A stretch of DNA of 64,000 bases from Apostichopus japonicus (Eukaryota > Echinodermata > Holothuroidea > Aspidochirotida > Stichopodidae). Shown piece by piece: positions 33,580-47,600 of the stretch. Both the position numbers and the translations under genes were made by a program. The notes beneath the pieces were generated by a model. That model searched no databases and was not told where the DNA came from. It worked only from the letters and a program-made list of their open reading frames with translations. Numbering within the stretch: position 1 is the stretch's first letter; each line of letters starts with the position of its first letter. Location of the stretch: contig NC_092578.1 of NCBI RefSeq assembly GCF_037975245.1, positions 2,992,501 through 3,056,500 of the forward strand. The letters run 5' to 3'.

Positions 33580-36500
33580 TTGATAAGTATCACTGTACTC
33601 GTTTTTATTTCGGTACGATACATCTTCCATATTGGATGTCGAATCGCGTCACAAGTGATTTAATTTGGTTTCAAGGCAATATTCAAAACACCATGAATGC
33701 ACGTATCTTTAAATGAGATCATGTTTTTGGCAAAGGAGGCGTTCCAAGCAGAAGAAGAAGAATAAAATCTATATATACATGTATAGATAGATAGATATAT
33801 GTATACCTATATATATATAATAACTAAAATCGGCAACCTTGATCTGGTCATAACATATTTAAGACAGTTAGGTGAGAGCATCTTCTTCTTTTTCCTCCTA
33901 AAATTGTTTTCTGTACGTCTTGCCACAAGGAACAAACCGAACCTATAGTACACGTTAATGGATGCCTGTAAATAAAGCCAGGTTTTAATGTGATTAAATT
34001 CGCCCGTGACAGACCTGAGCGCAAAATTTACACCGATTTTAGAGAAGGGACGTTTATATCAATTGTGCTGGGGTTCGAAAAAAAGGACGTGAGAGGAAGT
34101 TTATTGGTAATGGCGTGTTGAACAATACTGATGGTATAACATACCATACACATGTAATAACATGCGTTGTTGTATGTATACTGCCCCATATACGCAGTCG
34201 TATAAGATCTTATCACTTGTTCCATGTATATATGTGTAACGTTCATTTTTTAATTCTCCGTAACCTGCTTACTATATGTTTGAAAAAGTTGACACATGGC
34301 GAGCATAACAATTATAAACCAGTCCCTAATACTTTAGAATGTTTTGGAGTTCCCTGTACTGTTTGAGGTCATTGATGAGATATCAGGGACTGTAAGTAAT
34401 CGAGTTAAAATATATCGAATTTTTGGGCTGTTTTTAAAGGAAACACATGGCTACACACGTGATGATATATTCAGTATAAAGAAATATGTTTTGTTTTTGA
34501 AAGAGGCAACGTACAATGCCTACTCAGATTTTCATATTGAAAAAAAATCTTAGTCATTGACGGATGGCAGCTATATGAATATTCAATGATCGGTGATATA
34601 TATAAACCAATTTATGATGATATGTATAGATAACACTATAGTATATGCAAATTAGTGTAATGTGATGAACACTACTCCGGACGGTATATACGAGCTTGTC
34701 GGTTCTAACTTCGTGCTTGCAAGAGATTATAGATATATATATTTATCATTTTCAATAGGTCTCTCTTGAATTTAGGTCCCTCTTGAATTTAGGTCTCTCT
34801 TAGATAAGGCCTCTTTTGAAGGATAGGTCTCCCTTGAATTGCAAAACATAAGTGTGGCACTAACCTCTGCATGTAAGCATGCAAGGTAACGTGTCACATG
34901 ACTCAATCGAAGACTATACGACATTAAGTGCAGACTAGATTCCAGATTCCTATATAAGCGCCTTTTCAAATGGGATTTTTCGAACCTGTGATCTTAAGTA
35001 TAATACGGAGGCCTACACAAGTCACGTGCTCTTTACAAACTGAGGTATCTACCCGTTATAGCGATCTAACATGTATATGGCTACATGTAAACTTATTAAG
35101 TTCAATCACACAGACAGAAAGTCATCTAAAAATTATGAGAAAAGCATTGAAAGGAAAATTTGAAAGAACAGAAAATATTACCCATAGAAAGTGATATGAA
35201 CCATACACAATAGTGACAGTATCACAGGGGAGCAACTACCATTTTGGTATGGGGGATGGTGGGTGGGGGATTATGCAGTGGAAGGGTATAGGGGGAGTGT
35301 GAGGGTTTCTAGCAATAGTCTCCCCCCTTCCCCTCTAAGGAGTATAGCCTAATCAGTGACGAATTAAAGTTTTGCTAACCAGTAGCAAAATGTATATTAT
35401 AGTAAAAAGAAAACATAGTTTATATATACTACAAATACCCTTGTACATACATTGTATGAAATTTCATGGTCTGCATAGCGTGCATGTCGGTATGTGTGGG
35501 ATTCTTTCGAGAAGCTGACGAAATTTTCCACAAAAAGAAAGACAGAATTGTACGAAAATATGAATTAAAGATCACTATGCCATTATGCCATTATGTCTTC
35601 AGGTCTTCCAGCTTTATTTTGTTTCCCTTTTAATATACAAAGTTTAAGCCTCACCTTGTGGTCCTACTTTATTCGTCCCGATAATAGGTTCTGCGCAACG
35701 GTGCACCTTATTCGCATCCTTGTTGCTAACGCAGTTGGTGTTAGCCTTCTCCATGTCGATTTTATAGAAACGATAAGTGAAGGATCCTTGCAAATTTCTG
35801 ATAGGTCGTCAAAATATTCAGTAATGTCGTTCCGGCTTCACCGATTTTTTCCACAGCTGTCTTCATCCATATTTAATGTTCAGTGAAAGTTGTTACAAAA
35901 TTGTCGATTTGTTCAGTGGCAACTGGCAAGAGAGAACCATACGTTTGTGAAGGCAACCTGTCAACGCGTGACACACAATCTTAATGATATATAGTAGTAT
36001 ACACAATATGTAGCTAGCTTTCTACGTGAGATGACGAGTTCCTCAACACTAGTGCATTCACGTTGCTGTGTCGGATGATTGTTGCGTCATGAAAATGAAT
36101 GTCGCGTGTATAGTGACACCAATCATAATGTATATATTCATAACGCGCGTCGACTTAAAAAACGTCGCTCCGGGGTGGTTCTTATAATACGGTATGAGAC
36201 AATGTTAAGATTAATTATTCCATTTGCGTATATACACTGTATATGTAAAGGCCTTACTAATTCGCGACAAAAATGACATCTACAGTAGATCAGCGGTGTC
36301 TAATGGAGACACAGTTTTGCTTGGAAATTTGGACATACGGCCCAACGTAGGCCTACATTGAAGGTTCAGTCACACTATATGAGAAAGGAGCAAAACAGAA
36401 TAAAGAGGGAACGGTTCTTCATAACTTACAAATAATGAGTTCATTAGTTCGAGTAGGCGGACGTGCTGTGACACTTAATGCGTTCTTTATGTTAGACTGT

Positions 36501-36639
36501 CGCCTATAATTCAAAAAGTTCAGTTTTGTTTCATGAATATCTTGTAATTAAATTCTCATTGATGTATCAGTAGAGAGAAGTCATCTGGCGAATTCGAAAA
36601 TAATTAAACAATCGCCCAGTAGGGACATTTGTCCCGAGT

Positions 36640-36865
36640 AATTTGCATTAGTAGTAGTAGTAAGTTGAGTCTCGTCTATCCGACATGCTCAGTGATTAAC
36701 CTCCGCCACGTATCACGATCTTGCGCAAGGTTTATTGCTTCTTCGAAATTGTTAATATTAATGTCCTTGAATTGCGATTTTATTTTTCCAAGCAATGTAG
36801 TCACGGGCTTTCCAACTGGTTTAGCAGTATGTCTCAGTGCTTCTCTTAAAGCAATTTGCATTGGT
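36640..36865 (-). mobile_element. LINE 3' end fragment
   Basis: On the minus strand 36861-36676 encodes 'MQIALREALRHTAKPVGKPV' ... 'NNFEEAINLAQDRDTWRRLI' followed by a stop. The A-x-D-R-x-x-W-R ending is typical of the C terminus of non-LTR retrotransposon polyproteins. After the stop come about 35 bases and a (TAC/CTA)n tail (36649-36663), as expected at a LINE 3' end. It is truncated at the 5' side. Confidence 0.7.
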
Positions 36866-37674
36866 ATAATTATTACATTAATGAGTTATGCGCATATCCT
36901 CATCTTACGGCGTAGCAAAACGCTTCATACTTCCAAATCGTTGACGCTTTACGGTATAGACATACATCCAAAGCTTGTACAGCGCATGCACTAAGGTGCT
37001 GGAATAATGACCCTTGAAATTACACAAAAAGGTGAAGCCAGTACACGCGCGCGCCTCCGGGCACGCGCATGTTTTTCAAAACATGATTTGCAGCGCGTTC
37101 GTCAATGAAGTATCGTTGCGCGTGTGTCTTTGTTTTGGTATGGATTATCGTTTCGTGAACCGTGTTGCCGTATTTCTAGATGGCAACATAAACTCTTTTT
37201 GTTGTTGCGTAGGTCAGATACTGTTGCCCTGGAACTGTAACAGAAGGATAAAATAAGAAATCAAGCCTTAGATGTTAACTGGAATTAAATGCTTGGAAAC
37301 TAGTGTCTTAATGTCATGTAGAGATGAAAGAAAAAAAATGGATGAATATCACAAGTAACTTGCAGTTACGATGTATCTTAACTGATATGCAGAAAATAAA
37401 CATGTTGTTACAAAGAATTAATAAAAAAAAATACGGTTTCTTTTTCAGTACTGGAAGTATCTAGGGCAAGGTCTCTTTTTCGCGTTTACTTGGGTAGACT
37501 TTAGCTGTGAATACATTCTCAGAGTATACATCAGTGCACAGGTACGATACTACGGAAGCTAAAAAGTGCCATCAACATAAGAAAACGTTGCCCCAATAAG
37601 TCAACATTTTTCAGTAAAATTGTTTAGAAAACAGGATAATATTTTGTTATATCTTGTCATTTAGCCTCGTTTAG

Positions 37675-37712
37675 CCTCTGAAGAAGATCCTGCTAGGATC
37701 GAAACGTCAGGC
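37675..37712 (+). repeat. Dispersed hairpin motif, hammerhead-like (copy 1)
   Basis: cctctgaagaagatcctgct then aggatcgaaacgtcaggcc. CTGAAGA and GAAAC flank a GATCC/GGATC stem with a five-base loop. One extra A separates CTGAAGA from the stem. Similar sequences occur at the ends of Penelope-like elements, as I recall. Confidence 0.5.
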
Positions 37713-37759
37713 CAACTTACTTTTACACAATATCTTATCTTTTAAAAAAAACTAGCAAA

Positions 37760-38250
37760 TAATGCAAAATTTTTAATTGACAACTTATCAGATCACGTCA
37801 ATTCAACAGTTTTCTGAGAAAATGTTTAACTGTTCCCTTCATTCCAACTGAGTAATTGAACAATTTTCTGCAAAATGTTGAATTGACGAGAAAAATATCG
37901 TATCGTGACTTATCGTATGTCGTCATTTTAAAATTGTTCACTTCGTTCCAACTGAGCAATTTTCTGAAAAATGTTTAATTGTTCACTTCATTCCATCTGA
38001 GCAATTGAACAATTTTCTGCAAAATGTTTTACTGACAACTTATCGTATGTCGTCAATTCAACATTTTTCTGCAAAATTTAAAATTGTTCACTTCGTTCCA
38101 ACTGAGCAATTTTCTGAAAAATGTTTAATTGACAAATAATCATATCTCGTCAATTCGACATTTTTCTGCAAAATGTTTAATTGTTCACTTCATTCCATCT
38201 GAGCAATTGAACATTTTTCTGCAAAATGTTTAATTGACAACTTATCACTT
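37760..38250. repeat. Composite tandem repeat upstream of the AKAP9-like start
   Basis: Alternating blocks: one with ttgttcactt(c)attccat ctgagcaatt, the other with ttgacaacttatcgtatgtc, each ending ttttctgcaaaatgtt. It directly follows the hairpin motif at 37675 and ends about 365 bp before the start codon. Confidence 0.85.
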
Positions 38251-38613
38251 ACATGTGTTGCTCGAATGAATCATTTACTGGGTTGCTTTATGTTTTTCTT
38301 TCTTATTTTGATACCGAAATAATTTGAAGAGGAAGAAGCAGGAAAATCCAGTTACCAATCCTATTTCTCTTAATTACAATCCAATCTTAAGTTCAATACT
38401 ACTGTTGTCAAGTTGTAGCAGACGACATCGAATTCTATAAGTTTGACCTTTCTGACTGGGTCAAATGATGTCAACGAGTACATATGACAGTGCTAACGCG
38501 GAGACCCTTTTTGTACACAGAATATGATCGGCGTTGACTGCGTTCAAGTCCACGTAGCAAAAATTCACATTTCCACACACAACATCCGAATAATTCAGTG
38601 ACAGAATTTTATC
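38251..38613 (+). promoter_or_regulatory. Presumed promoter and 5' UTR of the AKAP9-like gene
   Basis: This interval lies between the tandem repeat and the start codon. No TATA box or CpG-rich island is evident. The assignment is by position only. Confidence 0.35.
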
Positions 38614-38658
38614 ATGGATGACGAGAGAAATAAAAAGTTGGCAGCTGGTCGAGACAGG
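38614..38658 (+). CDS. AKAP9: AKAP9-like exon 1 (start codon)
   Basis: 45 nt, 15 codons: 'MDDERNKKLAAGRDR', donor AGG|GTAAGA. The ATG has A at -3 and G at +4. The peptide equals the first residues of AKAP9/PCNT, and the family also has a splice near here. The start is supported by this homology rather than by length. Confidence 0.82.
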
Positions 38659-41600
38659 GTAAGAGGTTTTTGCAGCGAACAATATAATTTGATAGCAAAC
38701 TTCCTCGTAACTTCTTATTTGCTTGTCAAAAAGCATTCTGTTAGCGTTAGTCAAAATTTCAGTCTTACTAACTGTTACTTGTTGTTAGGCTATGAAACCT
38801 CTTTCAGAGCAGGCCCTCGGCTAAGTTACCGCTTGGCAAAGTCTAAAGTTAGGAGTTAGGACCCAGTCTGTCTTACTTAACGTGGGCTTCAGTCTTCGGC
38901 CGGGCAAATCGATTTCAGAAGTTAGATTTAGAAGTAACCTAGCTTATGCTAGGGCACAACTTGCCTTAAGTACTAAGCTAAGGCCAAACGAGTGTTGTTA
39001 GATAGGCAAGGGCCGTCATGTTCTAGCCTTACTGTACTTATGTCCTACTGGCAACTGTATTATAACACTAACACGACAGTTGTCATAAAACGAGACATAT
39101 TCTACGTTAGACCAAACATTGGTAGCCTAGGCTAACTATATACAATAGCATTTAGGCCAGAACACTTTATGTATGATGAACTGCAAAGCCATCATATTTC
39201 ACATGATGATTGTTAAGGGCATAGGCCCTATGCATTAGTTATCTGTATAGCTCTACAAGCTAGGTTGTACATTAGTTAAATATTAACAACATATTTTAGT
39301 TTTAGGCAACTAATGTAACTTGTTACTGTTAGACCTTGTTCTCCTGTAGGCAGTAATCCACTTTCATCCATAGACTGATGCAGCTAGGTCTTCTGTACCA
39401 GCCACAGTACTTAGTATTTATGACTACATGACAGAAATGCTATTCTTGATTTAATAAAGCAACAACCCTTATTCTTAAAAATTCAGTTGGCAAAATTCCA
39501 GAAGAAGAAGAAGAAAAAGAAGAAGGATCCAAAACCAGAGTCTTCCAAACCCAACAGAGACAGTACTTTGGATTCCACACGAAGCTTCATCGAAGAAAAT
39601 ACCAACGCTGGCGATTCTTTGGATGAGTTCAGTGCTGGCAGCAGTGACTTGTTGGGGAGCAACTCTGATATTCTTTCTTCCTTTTCAGAGGTATGGCTGT
39701 TTACTTTACAAACTTAATTAATTAACGTGTGCGGTATCATTGCATACGTATTAGTGGTTTGCCAAATTTTAAAGCTCAGATATATGTATGTCCCAGGGGT
39801 TAGTCATTAAAAACAAAAAAGAAAGATTTGAAATAAATTTGGAATTTGTTAGTCCATCCATCCATCTATGGTAAAGATTTACAGTACATAACAAATGTTT
39901 GTTTATTTAAAGTAAATTTCAATGGTACCTTGGGTTGATCAGTTGCAAAAATTGTTGGTCAAAATAATATAAAATATTGTTTCAACCAAACTTCAACAGC
40001 CACTTTTAAAGAGCAAGAACCTTTAGTTAAATATGACTCCAAGGAAAACTGGTACCAAAAGGGAAACACAATCTTTCTGATAGTGAAAAATCAAGGGAGA
40101 GCAAAAAAGAAAAAAGTAAACAGGTCTGTGAAATAGCAATTGATGTTGCCTTAGAACTAATATAATATGTAATTAACTTTAATGTATGACTCAAGTTGAT
40201 ACAGTATGTCCATTGACATCTGTTGTTGTTGAATTCGCTGTTTAAGTCCCTCTAGAATTTTAAACATACATACTTTACATTGCACTGCCTTGTTAAGATT
40301 GCTTACACAGATTACATTTATGATACTTAAGTTTTTATTAGAAAAACCACTATTAATTCTGAGTACTTGGTTAAAACACCACAGTTACATGGTATACAAG
40401 CTTGACAATATTAAAAGCCCCACTAAATTCTTCAGAGATAAATTACACACAAAAATTTCCCGCTTGATTTGAGGATTTCCTTGAAGAGTGGAACCATGTG
40501 AGGTTTTCCCTTACATTCATCATTTGTTTGTTCAGTGGAGTGTTTAGGAATGCAGAGCATTTTGCTGAAAACTCTATATAGTAACTTGCAAAAAAACATC
40601 TGAATAAGTGCAGTATTTGTGTCGTAGGATAATGTACAGTTACACTTGTTGAGAACTAAATTTAATTTGTTTTGTTTTCCTTTTACTGTAGTTTGTTGAT
40701 TTTTTTAGAACATTAAAAGCCTTAGCTACTTTGTCATTAATTATCACAGAGTACTCCATATGAAACCAGCTTCACAAAAATGCTTCCACACAGATCAAGT
40801 TGGTCAGGAACCAATTATAAACCTGCAAAAAAATACTATATGTAGGATTAATTTTCATAACTAATGAAATAAATTAATATCCCTTGGCAGAGGTGGTTCT
40901 CTTAATTGGTTCTTGTTGTTTGTTCAAACCATTGCAAAATAAATTTAATTTGTATGTATATATCCACTTAGTTTGTGTACATGCTTTTAATTCAGTGGGT
41001 AGCACAAGGTACAGTATAACTAGACTACTGTATAATCTTTTTTCTTTATCTACATCAAATATTGCATTGTCCCTGCACATGCAGCTCAGTAGCAATACTT
41101 TTCCACATGTGTAAATTGTGGTATCCACTGTTTAGCAATGACGTGGCAGCTGACTCTCTTCAGTAAAGTAATAGTGTGTGTGTGTATGTGTGAGTGTGTG
41201 TGGATCTCAGTCAGTACTCAGACCAAAGGATACTATGGTAGCTCTACAGTACTAGGATTAAATTTCCTGTTTTGAGTGGCTCCTTATAAGTACAGCTGAC
41301 ACAATTCCAAGACTATTGAGAACTTCCTGTGCATGTCCGGTTTAGCAGCCTGACTGTGCTATTCACTGCCCTGTATTGATACCGTAGTTATGATGACTCA
41401 ACAACTAGCCTTGATGTGCGAACCTGTGGACTGTATACGACATCAATTAACCGTGCATGTTGTAGTTTACAACAGTACATACTGCAGCACACTGACTGAG
41501 ATACTACTACTGTGCATGTGCATGGATCAGTTGAAAAGTTATCAAGCTTTTAAGAGACACCTGCTCCTTTTGCATTGTAGTTTCTATGGTAACCAACCAT

Positions 41601-44600
41601 GAAGTACCACTAGCTTCCTCTCTTCAAATGGCCATGTCATCATACTCAGATCATGTACTGTACTGTAGAATAATGTACTGTAAATCCACTGTACAGTACA
41701 TACATAGCAATTTATATTTATACATACTGTAGTTATTTGATATGAGAGATTTACTGTACAGTACCCAAATTTAAGAAGGTCTAAGTACTGTAAAATATTC
41801 TAGTTTTATTCTTGGTTAAAGCCTGGCAGTGAAAGTTGAATCAAATTCCTAAAAAGTGGTGAAAGCAATCCCTACCATATCTACATTTAGTAGTATATAA
41901 TGTTCAGCCTTTGCTCATTGGGTTGTACCATTCATGCCAACAAAAATGCATTAACTGTATGCCTGAAGTTTGCACATTTTTCCAATTGGAATTTAAACAT
42001 CTATAATATATCTATCACAGAAAGATCCTCTGATTATGTGTGTACAGTATTTCATATGTACAGTAACAGACCTATAGACTTGTACTCATCTTCTCACATA
42101 CAGTAGCTGCTGGCCCTTGTGGATTTGCACTCCTATTTTGTATGTTGAACCCTGGGCCATTTCAGCTACCTACTGCAACACAGATACTAAGTACAAGAGA
42201 CAGTCATACTTGCGCTAAGAAACTTTAACTTGTCATACAGCTTTTACGAATAAGATGGGGACCTTAATTGTACTCATACCCATACTGACATTGTACTCAC
42301 TCTAGGAGTCTGGCACATTCTTTCAGTAGTATTGCTGCGAAATATGGTACATGGAAGTTTGCACTGTCTGTGCCAATTTCTTAATATTGTACTAGTTTAG
42401 TAAGTTTACATCATGTAAGGTAGTATGGTACTTCCTCTGAGATATTTTTTATAAAAAGTTTATGATTCCATGTACCCAAAAGGTGTATGAACAAATCGGA
42501 ATAAAGATGGAAATGAATTTGAAAGCTGAGCAAATAAATACTGTAGTTACAGTACATGGTATTGTTAAATGCCATGCTGTTTCACTTGACACACTACACA
42601 CATTGCAGTGAAAGTAAATATGGAGTTTATACAAAAAAACAAATCATGATTGATTGCAGTTCTGAGGTCATCAAGGTGTAAAAGTCAATACCAACAACAG
42701 TGAATAAGACAATGCAGGTTTATGACAGAAACCCCTTATAATTGGACGATTGGTGGCCTCGTTTGTTTCATGCTTTGCTATCCAGATTTATCTGCAGTTT
42801 GAATTGAGCTCAAATCAATAAACCTTCAGTTTGCATTTATACTGCATAAATGCAGATATATCGGTGTTTACTACTAGACTGATTGGTACAGTAAATCACA
42901 GAAAAATTAATGGTGGACATTTTAGGGAAGTAAAATATTTATAAAATATTGATGGAAGGTCAAAGGTTGTGAAGTAGGATCTGTATGTGTACGTCTTGTA
43001 ATTGGAGCAACGGTTTGCTGTTTAAACATTTTGTAGTGATGTTTGATTGTTAGTAAAACTTACCTATGTTACAGTATATGCTGTTGCTGTACATAGCTTT
43101 ACTGTATGTACACAATTGATATCAGTTCATGAACATTTCAAATTACATTATACAGTGAAGTCAGTGCTGTAGACCGTATTAAGATTAATTGAGCCACTGT
43201 GTATGATCAGATAGTTTCTACCATTTTCACTTTGAAGCATTGTTACCTTTCTTTTTTCTCTTTGGTCATAGATTGATCAACGGTCAATTGGAACAGATGA
43301 TCTATGCCAGGTGAGATTGTGACCCATCTTAAATATCAAGATATATTGTTAAGTTTAGAAAACAGCAATGTGGTGAAGTTTTACCAAAGGGTATATTTCC
43401 TCCAGAAATATTGATGGGAATATTTTGGAGAAGTTGAAATATGTAAATGCAGCGGTGTCTCAGGACTTCAGAAATTTAAGTAACTGTAACAGTTAAAAGA
43501 TGAACAAATATTGCTCTACAGACTTCTTGAATTCTGTATTCAATATTGTAATACTTATCCTATTTTTAAATGTCATTACATGTTTATAGAAGTGATTTCA
43601 GTAAGACTTTAAGGTATATATATATATATTTTTTTGGAGGGGCTGTAGGTGATGATAATTTCTTAATTCATAAATTATAATAACAAATGAGTGTAACCTT
43701 TTGGACTAAAACTTACTTTTGATTTTTGTCTCTCTCCAGGATTCTGACACCAGTCAGTTAGATGCCGAGGTGGCGCGGGTGGAACTTGCCGAATCTAGGA
43801 GCAGAATTCATCAGTTGGAGGAATCCCTCTTGGGTAAACAGACAGCGCTGGATCTGTTGCAGAATGAATTAACGCAAATGAGGGCAACAGTAAATAACAA
43901 CACTGACAACGAAGGTACTACCACCAGCGAAAACATCAACAAGAATCAAGAACCATCGGTGAGAGACAACCTCATTTATAAGTTCAGTTTGAAAAAAGCA
44001 AAGAAATATTTGGCTAGAATGGGACTTGAACCAGAGACGTCTGTGATTCCAAACCCTGTGCATACTGTACCAACTGAGCTATCCAGACCTTAGTTGCCCA
44101 TGGGGATCCCTATACATAGTCTTTGCTAGGGGTGCCATCCAGAAGCCACAGTACCATCCATACCATGTAAAACAGGGATCACACCACAATTTCATTCATA
44201 TATTGATCCCAAAATGTGGTAGGGGAAAGGATTTCTACCACCAAGGGCTGGAAAATTCAATTGGTCTGAGAACAGGGCTTGTAATCCTGAGGTCACAGAC
44301 CTTGTAATCCTGAGGTCACAGACCTGTTTTAATGTCATGCTGGTAAGAAGTTTCTTTGTTCTTTTTCAAATTTGCTTAACATTTTCCAGTCATAACAAAC
44401 TGGGTAACTCCACCGAAGCTTATTTTTTGGTTTTGAGGTTTGAGAAGGGCATGATTCCTAACTTTCTTCAAGTTAGAAAGCTTTGTAAAGCAGTTTGAAT
44501 TGTAGGAAATTAGCAGAAGTTCTTCACAAATATAAAGATGATGTATTTTACTTTTCTTTTTGTGGTCCCCTTTAATGTGTTTAAAAAGTGTTTACTGTAT

Positions 44601-47600
44601 AATTGGAAATTAAATCAAGCTGTTTTATCTTTGACCACAGGGAAATGTTTCAGGACAAGAAGCTGAACTCAGGGCTGCCTTAGAACAATATAACATCAAG
44701 GTAAGATTTTCATGTAATCATATTTTAAGTAATGTGGATGATACATTTGTGAAAGTTCAACTTTGACAGATGAAACAAATCTAGAAAATCCCATATGAAC
44801 ACCACTAGTCAAGTTATTATAAAGTTTAATATTACGCTCTGATGCACATCAAAAGGCCTGATATGGAAGCAGGCAACCTCACTGAAAGACCACACAAGTC
44901 TTTGACATACTGTATAGAAAGTTGCAAAGGATACTTACATGCAGTGCTTGTAGTGGGTTATGTAAACAAAAGCATGGTGTTAGAAAACTATCACTAAAAA
45001 ATTAACTATAACATGGAATGGAGTAATGAACATTCAAGCTACATAACTTGTTGTAGACTTTGCAATAAGATTCAGAAAGTGATACCCCCATACGATGGTG
45101 GTTGGTGGCCTAGTGGAAAAATGTTACCAGTTGATATAGGCTACGTAGATCAGAGCAGGTTTGTATAGGAGAAGGGAAAAAGAAGAATGAAATAAATTTG
45201 GGATTATTTGAAATCAGTATTTGTGATGGTTGGGTATCGTTCAGCAAGTTTACTAAATATAATGCTATACTGTGTGTTGTAAAATATTTGGTATAGTACT
45301 GACTTATTTTATAAATGGATTTTTATAAATGGATTATTTTATAAATGGTATTTTATAAAGGTATTTTATAAAGGTATTTTATAAATGGATATTCATAACT
45401 ACAGTAGATGTAGCTTTTCTGTATCATACTGCTGTGATATCAATTATCTTCTATTACAAAGTGCAACTTGCACAAAAACCCATTAATGGCAGAAAAGGCA
45501 GGAATTTGAGGAAACCATCTGTCAACCTTTTGACACTAATAATTGTTGCTGTGTCTGCTTTTCTAATTATCCAAGTCAATCAAAGTTTCTAAGAATTTTC
45601 TTGGTTACAGTCTTCAAGGAAAATAAATCGATAACTTTATCACATTAGATTTTGGTATTTAGTTGGCAGGTAATAAAACTTGTGACTATAGGAAGTAAAT
45701 GGGATGAAACATTTGCCAATAATGCTTTATCTGCATGGTGGAATGCTATCCCAAGCAGATGTAAAAAAGAAAAGGTTTTAAATGAAGCTTTAAAAAACAA
45801 ATATTAAACAAGGAAGGATAATTGGGTTATAGAACCTCCTCTATTGAATATATATTGGCTGCACATTTGATTTAGGAGTAGAATAAACATTGTCTCAATG
45901 TAAGAGACATTATAATTAAGGTACCTTGACCTCGCCCTGCCTAATCTGTATGCAGCCAGTTGTGACGTATTTCTAATGTTAGTACCACTATGCACTGTCC
46001 TCTCGCACCATAATGCTTCAAAGCACTCTTATAGTCCTGACAAGATAAACAATTCAGAACCTTAATATACAGTAATAGAAATAAGATATTCATACTGCTC
46101 TCACTGTAGGTAGAAGTACCTTGAAGTGTGACAGGAAAATACAGTACATAAATTTTGTTTTCTGAGTGGTTGCTCTTTCTTTTGCATATATCATTCATTA
46201 ACATTCACATTGTTATGATTCATCAAATGGTATACAATGAGTCCTTAAATTGGACATTGAAATTTCCATCAGTGCCTGTATCTTGTTTCCATAAAACATC
46301 TTTCATCTAAATGTTCTTTTTGTAATAACCTATTTCCATTTTGTCTCCACAGATTCAAGAATTCCAACAAGCTCTCTTACAACGAGATCAAGTCATCCAA
46401 CAGCTGACAGTGAATATGCAAACCGTGGTTCAGAGTCGTGATGCGGTACAAGCAGAAGCTACAGCCCAGACAAACCAACTCAGCCAGTATATCCAGACAC
46501 TCCAAGACCAACTTAAGGAAGTAAGTCACAACAAAACCATCAGGTTTTTTTGCAGAGACTTTATATCTTCAAGAGATAACTAGTGATGTGTCTTATTAGC
46601 TCAGCCTTCTTTAACATTTCTGCAGTTTAATTTTGTTGAAAGTTCCCTACGTATGAGTTGGCTTTGTGTGATGCTATAAATAACACAACTTGTTGCAATA
46701 AAAAAATGCTTAAGAGCATTTAGTTACTGGACACCTTTATTTTAGCGTTCCTTTTAAAGTGCCTAGATAGAAAGATAAAGTATTTCCCCTCATTGTACCA
46801 GAATCTTGGTTTAACTTGGACGTTCTTGTACTCATTTATGACATACAGCAGCTCAAATCCTATATATTTAACCACATTATGCTCCAGGGTAACCTTATTT
46901 CAATCAGTCTCTGAAGATTGTACGGTCTCTGCTGACATCAGGCAAAGATTGTTCAAATGTTTTTGAAAAGTTTAAGGTAATCCATAACACCAGTATACAT
47001 TTGATAAAGAAAGCGATCAAATGGATGGACATAGAATGTAATCCTGTTCACCTTGGTGTAAGTTGGGGCTTCTTAATTGGTATAAATATTAGCTGTAATA
47101 CAGTGTCAAAGCAATGCAGATTGTTGGTCTAACAAGATAAGGCATATCTACAGGAAATGAAGAAGGTGCCTTTCTTCTGCAATGCTTTGTACAGCAGGAA
47201 TGTTGGAATTGTTTAAAGGGATTATTTATGCCACTTTGTCATCAAGGTGGTGAGAATTATAATACTCTGATTTGCCTCCGCATGCACAGAACATTAAAGT
47301 AGAAAAGCGAAAAAAAGTATATATTGGTATTTTACTTGACAAGTAACAAATTTCATTTAGTACAGAAGGTATCATATTATCAATAAAGTTGCACACAAGG
47401 TGCTACTTGGACTTGTACTGTAAACACAAAATCCATGTCAAGAGTCTTTGTGTAAGAGTAAGAATATTTAAAGCCTTTTATGACCTAAATTCACAAACAA
47501 CTGTGTATATCAGATCCTTTGAAATTGTAAAAATATGATTTTATTGACAAAAGTAGGATATCTTGCTCCAACAGAAATGTTCAACATTTTTGGTTATCTT

